Source of the DNA: Salmonirosea aquatica
GTDB taxonomy: Bacteria > Bacteroidota > Bacteroidia > Cytophagales > Spirosomataceae
Assembly (NCBI RefSeq): GCF_009296315.1
Contig: NZ_WHLY01000002.1
Location: 930,001-994,000 of the forward strand
Reading direction: 5' to 3'
Length of the DNA: 64,000 nt
Shown: positions 35,543 to 44,156 of the stretch, piece by piece
Position numbering within the stretch: position 1 is the first letter of the stretch
How the letters are laid out: each line of letters opens with the position of its first letter
Notes under the pieces: generated by a model
The model's database searches: none
What the model was told of the DNA's origin: nothing
The model's input: only the letters and a program-made list of their open reading frames with translations
Made by a program: the position numbers and the translations under genes

Positions 35543-36739
35543 TTAGTCGATTGCTGGTACATAAGAAGCAGGGGCACTCACTTTATCCGCTGCTTTCACA
35601 TTTTCCTTCGGAGTGCTTAGCTGTGCATCATCTGCTTCCTGCACTTCTTCTTCATCATCTTCGATACCAAATATATCCCTACCCTTGTGAGAGTCGGGAT
35701 CTCCCAAAACGTATCCAAAAGATTTCAGGTTTTCTGAGTGATCCAGAATTACTTTCAGAATAGCAATCATCGGCAGAGCCAGAATCATTCCCGGGATTCC
35801 CCACAGCATACCACCTAACAATAGAGCCAGAATGGCCATGAGCGGATTAATACTGATTTTAGAACCTACCACATAAGGAGTAATGAAATTTCCTTCCAGA
35901 AACTGAATCGTCAGGAATATGGCACCTACCCCCACGGCGTACATAGGAGACTCCTTGGTTACCAAGGCCATCATAATGGGTAGGGCCGATCCGATGATAA
36001 CTCCGATGTAGGGAATGAGTAATAACAATGAGGCAAAGAATCCGAAGAATACCGCATATTTGATTCCCAACAATAACAATCCCAGCGTATTGAGTGAACC
36101 CACGATCACCATAACGGTAAACATACCCGCGAGATAATTATGAATCACATCATAGATGCGGTACAGAATAAGGTTTATGCGTTTTTTTTCAGCCCTACCC
36201 AACAGACCGTACAAAAAATTGCAGAAGAAGGTACGGTAATAAAGCATAAAAAACATGTAAAGTGGTATCAGAGCCAAGGTACCCAGCAGGGTGGTAGTCA
36301 TGATGATGGCCGTTGAGCCATTATCCTGGATCAATTTGGCAGAAACATCCTCCAAATCGTTTAGTTGTGAGCGAGTTTCGTATCCAAACGTTTCACTCAT
36401 CCAAATCCGGGATTGATGAAACATAATGTCGGCCTTGTTCTGAAAGCTAGGCCACATATCGATCATGTCCGAAATCTGGATAAAGGAAATATAGAGAATA
36501 CCAGCTATGAGTCCCAGGAAAAGCACTAAGGTGATAGCAATGGCAGGCATTCTACTTAACCCTTTTTCTTCCAGTTGCATAGTAATTGGCGACACCAGAA
36601 TGGAGAGTAATACCGACACCAAGATAGGTACCAGGAAGGTTTGTAGTACCACAAGCCAATAGACACTGATTGTGACGACAATCATTACCAGGCAAGTGCG
36701 CAGAAGCTTGGAACTTAGAAAGAGATTAGCCCGATTCAT
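35543..36739 (-). CDS. AI-2E family (PerM-like) transporter
   Basis: A 398-residue inner-membrane protein with about eight hydrophobic segments. A pair is near residues 13-58, one near 68-88, then segments near 145-170, 205-235, 240-262, 268-290 and 305-335. The family motif region PYIGVIIGSALP and the glycine-rich GGMLWGIPGMILALP block before the last helix are clear. Family members are reported for AI-2 export, Na+/H+ antiport or unknown solutes; substrate is not inferable. A 60-residue acidic cytoplasmic tail follows the last helix. Confidence 0.9.
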   Translation of the reverse strand: MNRANLFLSSKLLRTCLVMIVVTISVYWLVVLQTFLVPILVSVLLSILVSPITMQLEEKGLSRMPAIAITLVLFLGLIAGILYISFIQISDMIDMWPSFQNKADIMFHQSRIWMSETFGYETRSQLNDLEDVSAKLIQDNGSTAIIMTTTLLGTLALIPLYMFFMLYYRTFFCNFLYGLLGRAEKKRINLILYRIYDVIHNYLAGMFTVMVIVGSLNTLGLLLLGIKYAVFFGFFASLLLLIPYIGVIIGSALPIMMALVTKESPMYAVGVGAIFLTIQFLEGNFITPYVVGSKISINPLMAILALLLGGMLWGIPGMILALPMIAILKVILDHSENLKSFGYVLGDPDSHKGRDIFGIEDDEEEVQEADDAQLSTPKENVKAADKVSAPASYVPAID

Positions 36740-37202
36740 GGTTTCGTCAGATATGATATTTCAGATACATATTCAATTTTTAAGCCATAGCCTGAAGACG
36801 GGCTCGACAGGCAGGGATGCGAACATACGAGGACTTATTTCCTCAATTTCTCAAAAACTCCCCAGATTGAGCATCGTTGATTCTAAGGTTGTATAACCCA
36901 ACGTGTATACAGGTCACCGGGTACCCTAACCCAAACGGGGGTAGTTGCTCTAGATTGCCCTTCAAAGCTTGCAACCTATTGTCTTACCCTAGATAGATAA
37001 CTACCCTATAACCGCCATTACCTGCTTCAGAGTAGTGGAAATGCTATTAAGCAATGGGATTATTTATCCAAAAGAGACTCAAATTGTAGTCAGAATAGGT
37101 AGTTCACTTTCCTTTGGTATCTGTTTTTATGTAATATACTTAACTGGGTAGCAGTACCCATTATATATAATCCTTTCATAATCAATCATACATAACCTTA
37201 CA
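36740..37202. other. 463-nt intergenic region, no gene seen
   Basis: Contains a TGGGTA-GCAG-TACCCA hairpin (about 37145-37160), roughly 45 nt before the lipoprotein start. It also has several CTACCCTA/TACCCT-like repeats between 36920 and 37010 and one GGTACC. I see no reading frame with protein-like composition and no recognised RNA. Confidence 0.5.
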
Positions 37203-37628
37203 ATGAAAAAGATAACCTTATTCGTCAGTGCATTTTTGTTGGCATCTTCACTTACTTTCACCTCCTGTAGCGAGTCAGCTCAGGACAAAGCCAACGATAC
37301 CGCCGAACAGGTAGGCGATGACATGGAGGCATCCGGTGATAATATTGCTGACAACTGGGAGCAAGACAAAGAAGATTTGAAGGACGACATTAACGATGGT
37401 GTCGATAAACTGGATCGAAAAATCGAGGAAGCCAATGATAAAATCAAAGCGGCTACGGCCGATGAAAAAGTACGTTGGGAGAATCGAAAAAAAGAGTGGC
37501 AGGAGGAACGGGAAGACCTTAAGGAATCGCTTGATAACCTGAAGGATCGTACGGAAAATAACTGGAATGAGTTTAAATCCGACGTGCGAAATAAGCTGGA
37601 CAAAGTCGAAGCTGATCTGAAAGATTAA
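37203..37628 (+). CDS. Small coiled-coil lipoprotein
   Basis: A 141-residue protein with a signal peptide and lipobox TSC (Cys at about residue 22, FTSCSES). A highly charged, almost uninterrupted helical region follows (about 30-141), rich in D, E, K and N, with heptad-like repeats of DNIADNWEQDKEDLKDDIND type. It resembles small Bacteroidota stress lipoproteins of unknown function; Lpp-like or apolipoprotein-like envelope roles are guesses. It is a single gene ending at a perfect terminator (37641-37677). Confidence 0.85.
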   Translation: MKKITLFVSAFLLASSLTFTSCSESAQDKANDTAEQVGDDMEASGDNIADNWEQDKEDLKDDINDGVDKLDRKIEEANDKIKAATADEKVRWENRKKEWQEEREDLKESLDNLKDRTENNWNEFKSDVRNKLDKVEADLKD

Positions 37629-37640
37629 CGAATTGCTGTT

Positions 37641-37677
37641 CAAAAAGAAACCCACTCGATGTGGGTTTCTTTTTGAG
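37641..37677 (+). terminator. Intrinsic terminator after the lipoprotein gene
   Basis: A 16-bp perfect stem, TCAAAAAGAAACCCAC (37641-37656) with its complement at 37662-37677, loop TCGAT. Confidence 0.92.
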
Positions 37678-37705
37678 GGTTACTGGCATATAAATCCCAC
37701 CTGAA

Positions 37706-37906
37706 ATGAAATCTTTTCTTCAACAGAACGCTCTTCGGTTGTTTGTTGGGTCACTTTTCATCCTGGCAGTAGTATTGTCCATGCTCCTTTTCCGGTACGC
37801 CAACCCCACTACTCCCGTTCCAAATCTCCCGGGTGTTACGGCCTCGGATACCATAGCGGGCGATATCACCATCAAAAATCTAGATTCGCTTCAACTCATC
37901 CGATAA
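37706..37906 (+). CDS. Small hypothetical membrane-anchored protein
   Basis: A 66-residue protein with one membrane helix (about residues 11-30, LFVGSLFILAVVLSMLLF) and a short extracytoplasmic tail. No family recognised. It sits between two clear terminators (37641-37677 and 37947-37995), consistent with its being a separate transcription unit. That is the main support besides its membrane-protein pattern. Confidence 0.6.
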   Translation: MKSFLQQNALRLFVGSLFILAVVLSMLLFRYANPTTPVPNLPGVTASDTIAGDITIKNLDSLQLIR

Positions 37907-37946
37907 TGCCCTGATTTAGACCTATCTCAAAACAGTTCAGAACAAT

Positions 37947-37995
37947 AAAGGCCCTCGTACCTTCGACCTAAAGATCAAGGTATACGAGGGCCTTT
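37947..37995. terminator. Bidirectional terminator before the GH13 gene
   Basis: AAAGGCCCTCGTA (37947-37959) pairs with TACGAGGGCCTTT (37983-37995); the loop has a minor internal CTT/AAG pairing. It lies between convergent genes. Confidence 0.85.
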
Positions 37996-38025
37996 CCATT
38001 ACCTCTATGATTTTTCAAAATCCTA

Positions 38026-39840
38026 TCAATCCTGTGAATAAATAACCGTACAGTAAGGTGCCAGGCCGAGCTGAACGTACTGAGTCTTGCCATCGTACTC
38101 ACCTTGCTGGGTATGGACATTCACAACGGTTTTATCCGAAAACTCTTCGTCATACCCTTTCCAGTCGCTATTGAACCGCGGAATCCATTCACCGGAAGCA
38201 GGAAAGCCAACGGCGTAGTCATCATAGTGCTGATTGGAGAAATTCATGGCTACTACTACGCTATCGCGGGGCCCGCCCTCTTTCCATCTGTGGAATACCA
38301 CTACTTTTTTATCGTCGTCTACCCGCAATAACTCTACATTCTGACCGCTAAGACCCCGGGAAACATCTGTAAAGTTACGACGCAGGTGGATGAGATCGCG
38401 GTGAAGGGAAACAAATCCATTGAACCGGTCCAGCCGGGACCAATCCAGGGGATCGGTATCCGAAAACCACTTATCTTCCAGCAGTGGCTGCCCCTGGAAT
38501 AGCATGGGTATGCCCGGCGAAGTAAGTACCAAAGCAACGCCTAGCGCAGCGCGCTTCTTGGAGTAGTAATTGTCAACATCCGAGTGGGCAATCTCTTCGG
38601 CTACTCGTGCTTGTCCGTTTGAAACCTCATCGTGCGACTCGGTAAAGATGATACGCTCAAAGGAATCTCCGTTGTAGCGGTAAGTAATCGCCTGAGCCAC
38701 CGAATCCATGTCCCGGTGGGCGTCATCCTGAGTAATAAGAACTTCCCGAACCGGATGCACAAAGCGGGCGTCCCATTGAGCGCCATAACCCCACCCACCA
38801 TATTGAAGGGAATTGGTAATGGAGTCGAGGCTGTGCATGTCCTCGGCAATGGTTATTTTGTAGGGATACTTTTTCTGAATTTCCGAGTTGATCCATCGAA
38901 TCAGGGTCTTGCCTTCCGGAATATCGTTTCCAGGGTTTCCGTCAGCTTTCACATTCCTGATGTAGGGTACCATGTCCATACGCAGGCCATCAACGCGGTA
39001 CTGTTCAAGCCACATGATGGCATTATCTAAGATATACCGCCTTACTTCCTCGCGGCCATAATCGGGTCGGGTGTTACCCCAGGGGGTTTCGGAGCGCCAA
39101 TCGTTGTAGAAATAGATACCTCCTCCTTCGTTTTCATACCAGCCATCAAACCGCCACAAATCCATATCCGTAGGGCCGAAGTGATTATACACCACATCGA
39201 GAATAACCGCTATACCATGTTCATGGGCTGCTTTTACAAAATTCTTGAAAGCATCAGGTCCGCCGTAGTCCGTTTCGATGGCAAATGGAAAGGCTGGATT
39301 ATATCCCCAGGATACCGAACCGGGAAACTCAAAGGGTGGCATTACCTCTACGGCATTGATCCCGAGGTCGCGCAGGTAGGGTAGGCGCTCAATGGCTGTA
39401 TAGAAGTTGCCTGGACCATATCCATCCTTGACGTTGAAGGTACCCACATGCATTTCATAAATGACCAACTCGTTCCAGTAAGGAGTCCCGAACGAGTCGT
39501 TCTGCCAGTCGAAGGAAGCATGGTCATACACAATGCTATTCCCAATTGAATTGGTGAGGTGAAGCGCGTAAGGGTCGTTCCGGTACAAATCACCCGAAGG
39601 GGTACGCAGCAAAAACTTGTATTCGTCACCCGCTTTGGCATTTTGGACATTCACGCCCCAATAGCCTTTTTCTTCCCGCCACAGCCAGTTCGCTTCCCCA
39701 TTCCAGTCATTGAACGAACCCAGCACCGACACCGACTCAGCGTGCGGAGCCCAAACCCTGAAAAATACTCCTTGGGCATGGCAAATTGCGCCCATGCCCC
39801 CTACCATGATCTGCTCTGATTCTACCGTAGTGTTCATCAA
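38026..39840 (-). CDS. GH13 alpha-amylase-family enzyme, branching-enzyme-like
   Basis: The 604-residue protein has an N-terminal CBM48/early-set domain (about 20-105, FRVWAPHAESVSVLGSFNDW) and a GH13 (beta/alpha)8 barrel. The visible conserved regions are VILDVVYNHFG (region I), DGLRMDMV with the nucleophile Asp (region II), ITIAEDMH with the acid/base Glu (region III) and FTESHDEVSNG (region IV). A C-terminal beta domain follows. The pattern resembles 1,4-alpha-glucan branching or trehalohydrolase-type enzymes more than secreted amylases; there is no signal peptide. No other glycogen gene is near; the neighbours are stress proteins. Confidence 0.85.
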   Translation of the reverse strand: MMNTTVESEQIMVGGMGAICHAQGVFFRVWAPHAESVSVLGSFNDWNGEANWLWREEKGYWGVNVQNAKAGDEYKFLLRTPSGDLYRNDPYALHLTNSIGNSIVYDHASFDWQNDSFGTPYWNELVIYEMHVGTFNVKDGYGPGNFYTAIERLPYLRDLGINAVEVMPPFEFPGSVSWGYNPAFPFAIETDYGGPDAFKNFVKAAHEHGIAVILDVVYNHFGPTDMDLWRFDGWYENEGGGIYFYNDWRSETPWGNTRPDYGREEVRRYILDNAIMWLEQYRVDGLRMDMVPYIRNVKADGNPGNDIPEGKTLIRWINSEIQKKYPYKITIAEDMHSLDSITNSLQYGGWGYGAQWDARFVHPVREVLITQDDAHRDMDSVAQAITYRYNGDSFERIIFTESHDEVSNGQARVAEEIAHSDVDNYYSKKRAALGVALVLTSPGIPMLFQGQPLLEDKWFSDTDPLDWSRLDRFNGFVSLHRDLIHLRRNFTDVSRGLSGQNVELLRVDDDKKVVVFHRWKEGGPRDSVVVAMNFSNQHYDDYAVGFPASGEWIPRFNSDWKGYDEEFSDKTVVNVHTQQGEYDGKTQYVQLGLAPYCTVIYSQD

Positions 39841-39863
39841 TAATATTCTATGTTCAATAAAGG

Positions 39864-39889
39864 AAGGGATAGCCCTTAGGCCATCCCTT
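39864..39889 (-). terminator. Hairpin after the DUF2383 gene
   Basis: AAGGGAT (39864-39870) pairs with ATCCCTT (39883-39889), with an inner partly paired GCC/GGC. On the minus strand it follows the DUF2383 stop by about 40 nt and precedes the GH13 start. Confidence 0.6.
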
Positions 39890-39930
39890 GTTTTAACAAT
39901 TAGCTATTAACTTATAAAATCGACATTTGT

Positions 39931-40395
39931 TCAATCGGCGTGAGCGTGTAAGGTGGCAATACGGCTCTTAGCAGCCTGCAACTCTTCCAGTTGCTTACGA
40001 AGTGTTGACTCCAATGCCTCAGGAAGGCGGGTATCGTCTTCGTCGTACTTCAGTACATCTTCGTAAGCTCCCACGATGGTCTGTTCGCCAAACTCGCATG
40101 AACTCAACACGGAGTCACGGTCTTTGCCCGTTACAGCGGCTTTCAGATCCATCCATGCCTGATGGATATCTCCCATGAATGAATTATCGTCAGGTACCTC
40201 TCCACCGTATTTTATTATTTCGCTGTTGAGATCCGATTTAAATTGACGACTCTGCTGCTCGTAAAAGCTGAACAGGGCAAGAAGGTCGGTATCTTCGGTA
40301 TCTTCTTTGGCCCTATGGTACCCCTGAATTCTATCGTAATGCAGTTTGGACAATTTTTCCAGTACATCCTGTGCTTTTTCGGTCCTATCTTTCAT
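39931..40395 (-). CDS. DUF2383 ferritin-like four-helix protein
   Basis: The 154-residue helical protein has the PA2169/DUF2383 pattern. Helix 1 contains VLEKLSKLHYDRIQGYHRA, helix 2 LLALFSFYEQQSRQFKSDL, then GGEVPDDNSFMGDIHQAWMD-type turn, and helix 4 begins FGEQTIVGAYEDVL. The family is a stress-associated ferritin-like bundle; possible metal-ligand E, H and Y residues are present but no activity is established. It forms a single-gene unit between a terminator and the CtlX gene. Confidence 0.85.
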   Translation of the reverse strand: MKDRTEKAQDVLEKLSKLHYDRIQGYHRAKEDTEDTDLLALFSFYEQQSRQFKSDLNSEIIKYGGEVPDDNSFMGDIHQAWMDLKAAVTGKDRDSVLSSCEFGEQTIVGAYEDVLKYDEDDTRLPEALESTLRKQLEELQAAKSRIATLHAHAD

Positions 40396-40582
40396 GATCT
40401 AGTCAAAATTTGTTGATGAGTATTTGATTTAAACTTGCTATGACAGAAGAAAAAACCTTTCCACACATCTAACCTTGGTAGTTGGGGAAATGTAGGAACT
40501 AAAGAAAAAAGAATGACAGGAGCACTGAGAACGAATCTCCCCAGGCGACCGGAAAATAGAAGAAGTACCCCGAAGCGAATGC

Positions 40583-41566
40583 TTATTTCAACGGCAAATG
40601 GATTTCAGCCATCATGCAACGGGCCGAACCACCTCCGTTGCCCTCGATCATGGACAAATCAGTATGGATCAGTTCAGCATAGTCATCGAGAGCGTTACGC
40701 TGCTGATCACTGAGTGATTGGAAAGCGCTTGTAGACATGACCAATAACTTGGCATCTTTCTTAGTCCGAACCAAGAGCATATTTCCTGCAAAGTGCTTCA
40801 TCTGCTCCATGGTGATCTCAACGATATATTTTCCGGTTTCTTCCAGTACGGAGCGCACCAGAAACTTCTCGTCGGGGTTTTTGATGGCTTCCAGGCATAC
40901 TACCGCAAACACATCCCCAATGCACATGAGCACATTGGTATGATAAACCGGCACATCGTTGTCGTCAAACGCCGAGAACTTAACTACCTCGTAGCCCGTA
41001 GCTCGCGCAAAAGCGTCCAATACCTCAGCATCAGTGCGGGGCGATAGGCAGGCGTAGGCAATCTTGAAGCGGCGGTCGAGCACCATGCTCCCGGTAGCTT
41101 CCAGAAATTTACCTTCCTGTTCAAAATGAGTGAGATCGATGATTTCCTCCACATGATAGCGTTCCCGCAGGTCGTCAATAATATCCCTGCGGCGCTCCAC
41201 ACGGCGATTGGGAGCCATCATAGGATACAACACTACCTTACCGCTCTGGTGCAGCGAAACCCAGTTATTAGGAAAAATGGAATCGGGAGAATAGGGAGAA
41301 ACGGTATCTTCGTACACGGTCACGTCTACCCCGGCAGCCGTCAGTACGGTGACCATTTGTTCAAATTCCTCCAGTGCTTTTTCCTGGGCTATTTTTCGTG
41401 TTTCCTGGGCAAAATCCGCATCCATAAACTCATTGCTTCCGGCAGTTTGCTCATTATAGGCAAACCGTACAGGCCGGATCATCATGATTCGGGAGGTGGA
41501 TTGGGGCTGTACCTGCGTTGAAGTACGGATTGAGCGAATGGAGCGCATAGGGATTAGAGAATTCAT
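40583..41566 (-). CDS. ctlX: Citrulline utilization hydrolase (CtlX, guanidino-group-modifying fold)
   Basis: A 327-residue protein from ATG 41566; the frame extends to a TTG at 41611, and another ATG lies at 41548. The amidinotransferase/DDAH-like fold shows MIRPVRFAYNEQT, DSIFPNNWVS (Asp/Asn substrate pocket), the central VYHTNVLMCIG with catalytic His, and GNGGGSARCM with the nucleophile Cys near the C-terminus. Such proteins hydrolyse citrulline or related ureido compounds. The arginine deiminase-family gene 71 nt upstream on the same strand supports an arginine to citrulline to ornithine route. DDAH-type dimethylarginine hydrolase is the alternative. Confidence 0.87.
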   Translation of the reverse strand: MNSLIPMRSIRSIRTSTQVQPQSTSRIMMIRPVRFAYNEQTAGSNEFMDADFAQETRKIAQEKALEEFEQMVTVLTAAGVDVTVYEDTVSPYSPDSIFPNNWVSLHQSGKVVLYPMMAPNRRVERRRDIIDDLRERYHVEEIIDLTHFEQEGKFLEATGSMVLDRRFKIAYACLSPRTDAEVLDAFARATGYEVVKFSAFDDNDVPVYHTNVLMCIGDVFAVVCLEAIKNPDEKFLVRSVLEETGKYIVEITMEQMKHFAGNMLLVRTKKDAKLLVMSTSAFQSLSDQQRNALDDYAELIHTDLSMIEGNGGGSARCMMAEIHLPLK

Positions 41567-41637
41567 GGATTCATTTTCTGCGAATTTACTATTATATCGG
41601 CCCCTTTGCAAGCATCCTCAAAGCCGTACATCCGATC

Positions 41638-43095
41638 CTAGGGATCATTCCGCCAGATCGGCATACTCATGCAGTGGGAACCGCCCCGGGCTCGTGACAA
41701 CTCCGCTGAAGGCAGCATGATGAAGGTATCGGTCAGTGTATCGGGCGCTAACGTCCCGGCTTCAAACTGGGCCAAAAGATCAGCGGCGGAGAGTACCCGG
41801 AAACCCTGAGCCCTGAATGCATCCAGGGTTTTGTCATTACGGTCGTAACCTATGACCACGCCGTCTTTCAGCGCCAGCAGATTGCAGGAGTCGGTCCATT
41901 GCTCACGGTCACCGAAGGGGAATTCATTATTTCCTGAGTAAATAAATTTGACTTCATCCTGGCAACCCAAGTCATTGCGACTGATTTCAGCCAACAGATC
42001 TTCAAGGTTTTCGATCTCGATGGGCGTATGTTCCTGCCCTTTGTGGAACTGCATGATTTTCAACTCCTGATCTAAAGCCTGGGCCGCAAAAAAATGCAAC
42101 ACATCCTTCTTGCGCGCTTCATCGCCCTGTCTTCCAAGCGAATGGAGCAGTACCCACATGTTTTTTTTCACCTGCGTGAAAATAGTGTCGATATGCATAT
42201 AGTCACGCTTCTTAGGAATTTTGACAATCGTGATCGTATCTACCACATTTTTGGCAAACAATATCCGCATCACCTGCTGGGCCGCGTACAGGGTAGTCCG
42301 CTCGCTGCACCCGATAAGCAGGTGCCGGGGGGCTACCATCATCACATCGCCGCCTTCCAGCGTCGAGCGGTTGTAGTCGTTCAGTTTCTCATCCTCAGGC
42401 AGCAGGAAATGTTTATCGTTGTCGGGTATCTCGATGATTTTATCCCGGTAGTCGACAAACATCGGATGATGAAAGAAGATATACTGCGCCAGCAACGACT
42501 CCCGCGTTCGGGCGGCCTTGGCGGGCCGATTGAGCAGAATATAATCGTTGATGACGATCCCTATGTCACGGGTAAAAATCAAATTAGGTAGCGGCGAGAA
42601 CAGCATGCGCTCGTCAGAAAGCGAACCGGAAATGAAAATCTTGGCCAGTTCGTCAGGTTCATGTGCAGTCAGTTCCAGCTGGGTATGGTACGAGCACTTC
42701 TCAATCCCGCAGATCGAGGCGATCAGTTTGGTACGGATTACCTCATCTTTCAGAATAAATCCCAGCAGGCTTTGCAAGTCCACCACCCGATCGGAATCAA
42801 AGTACCCTTCCGCCCCGGGCTTGTAAAAGGAGCGAGACTCATCCGCATCGATTTCGGCAATGCGTCCCCGTACCTTTTCAGGATCCAGAAAATACAGCAG
42901 CAGTTTCACGTAGTAATCGTACTCGTCGCGCCGCATGGTATCCAGGTGTACTATGTCCTCGAACAGCCAGTCCTGCGCTTTGGAAGGTACCACCTTACCC
43001 AGGCCCCGGTCGGGGCTGTGGATGAGCAGGCGTTTGAGGTCTCCTACTTCCGAGGACACCCTGATGGTATAGGTACTTGGTTTATCAGTCTTCAT
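41638..43095 (-). CDS. Arginine deiminase family protein
   Basis: The 485-residue protein has the arginine deiminase signature in order: SEVGDLKRLLIHSPDRG, LIFTRDIGIVIND (Asp), STLEGGDVMMV (Glu), YMHIDTIFTQV (His and Asp) and the nucleophile Cys in RGGSHCMSMP. It should hydrolyse L-arginine to citrulline and ammonia. It is longer than classic ArcA (about 410), with inserts near 60-110 and around 330-385. It is followed by ctlX on the same strand, while carbamoyltransferase and carbamate kinase genes of the fermentative pathway are absent, so catabolism via citrulline hydrolysis is likelier than ATP generation. Confidence 0.88.
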   Translation of the reverse strand: MKTDKPSTYTIRVSSEVGDLKRLLIHSPDRGLGKVVPSKAQDWLFEDIVHLDTMRRDEYDYYVKLLLYFLDPEKVRGRIAEIDADESRSFYKPGAEGYFDSDRVVDLQSLLGFILKDEVIRTKLIASICGIEKCSYHTQLELTAHEPDELAKIFISGSLSDERMLFSPLPNLIFTRDIGIVINDYILLNRPAKAARTRESLLAQYIFFHHPMFVDYRDKIIEIPDNDKHFLLPEDEKLNDYNRSTLEGGDVMMVAPRHLLIGCSERTTLYAAQQVMRILFAKNVVDTITIVKIPKKRDYMHIDTIFTQVKKNMWVLLHSLGRQGDEARKKDVLHFFAAQALDQELKIMQFHKGQEHTPIEIENLEDLLAEISRNDLGCQDEVKFIYSGNNEFPFGDREQWTDSCNLLALKDGVVIGYDRNDKTLDAFRAQGFRVLSAADLLAQFEAGTLAPDTLTDTFIMLPSAELSRARGGSHCMSMPIWRNDP

Positions 43096-43290
43096 TGAGG
43101 CAATGTGAAATGGCAGTCCGCAAAGTAACGGGATTATTTTTCAATAAAAATCCGCACAAGGACCGCCGGATGCTGGTTTGAACAAAGAAATCAAATAGGG
43201 AACAAGGCTTAGGACTAATGGGTTATAGATAGAGCAAGTGGTTGTTTAGAAACGTTCTAATCCTGATTTCGTTTAACGGCCAAACCTTAG

Positions 43291-43298
43291 TACTTTTG
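43291..43298 (+). promoter_or_regulatory. -7 element (TACTTTTG) of the suf operon
   Basis: TACTTTTG matches TAnnTTTG 36 nt before the sufC ATG. This indicates that transcription starts at sufC rather than reading in from an upstream sufB. No IscR/Rrf2-type site was recognised. Confidence 0.6.
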
Positions 43299-43333
43299 CA
43301 AATTCCCTAAAATACATACTACTTCAATCTATT

Positions 43334-44095
43334 ATGCTTAAAATTAATGACTTACATGCCTCCATCGAAGGCAAAAAAATATTAAATGGAATTAATCTTA
43401 CGGTCAATGCGGGTGAAGTCCACGCCATTATGGGCCCAAATGGCTCAGGCAAGAGTACATTGGCTTCGGTGCTAGCCGGTCGCGAAGAGTATGAGGTGAC
43501 CGGGGGTGAGGTACTTTTCGAGGGAAAGGATTTGCTCGATCTGGCACCCGAAGAGCGAGCCGCCGAAGGCATTTTTCTGGCTTTTCAATACCCCGTAGAA
43601 ATTCCGGGTGTAACGACCATTAATTTTCTAAAAACGGCAGTGAACGAAATGCGTAAGTACCGGGGGGAAGCTCCCCTGGATGCCGCTCAGTTCCTGAAAA
43701 TGGTACGTGAGAAAGCAAAGCTGGTACGTATGAATGACTCGCTGCTGAAACGCTCACTGAATGAAGGCTTTTCGGGCGGTGAGAAAAAGCGCAATGAGAT
43801 ATTCCAAATGGCCGTACTGGACCCCAAACTGGGAATTTTGGACGAAACCGACTCAGGACTCGACATTGACGCACTCCGTATCGTAGCCGAAGGCGTGAAT
43901 ACCCTGCGTTCGCCCGAAAAGGCCACCATTGTCGTTACCCACTACCAGCGCCTGCTCGATTACATTGTTCCCGACTATGTACACGTACTCTATAAAGGAC
44001 GAATTGTAAAATCCGGCACTAAGGAATTGGCGCTCGAACTGGAAGATAAGGGCTACGACTGGATCAAAGCCGAAGTGGAAGCTACAATGGCCTGA
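43334..44095 (+). CDS. sufC: Fe-S cluster assembly ATPase
   Basis: The 253-residue ABC-type ATPase has Walker [10 protein letters not shown], an ABC signature GFSGGEKKR and a Walker B/D-loop [16 protein letters not shown] in the SufC form. SufC drives the SufB-SufD scaffold that builds Fe-S clusters in the cytoplasm. It is the first gene after the promoter at 43291 and precedes sufD by 61 nt. Its usual partner sufB is not in this window; the gene upstream is the divergent arginine deiminase. Confidence 0.97.
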   Translation: MLKINDLHASIEGKKILNGINLTVNAGEVHAIMGPNGSGKSTLASVLAGREEYEVTGGEVLFEGKDLLDLAPEERAAEGIFLAFQYPVEIPGVTTINFLKTAVNEMRKYRGEAPLDAAQFLKMVREKAKLVRMNDSLLKRSLNEGFSGGEKKRNEIFQMAVLDPKLGILDETDSGLDIDALRIVAEGVNTLRSPEKATIVVTHYQRLLDYIVPDYVHVLYKGRIVKSGTKELALELEDKGYDWIKAEVEATMA

Positions 44096-44156
44096 TAGGT
44101 CTATAGGTAAGCAGTATACAAGCCATTGGCTTCAATCAACGAATTTAGTTTTATAT

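Noticed and set aside
42094-42591. 165-codon plus-strand frame opposite the arginine deiminase
   Set aside because: Antisense shadow with no family pattern.
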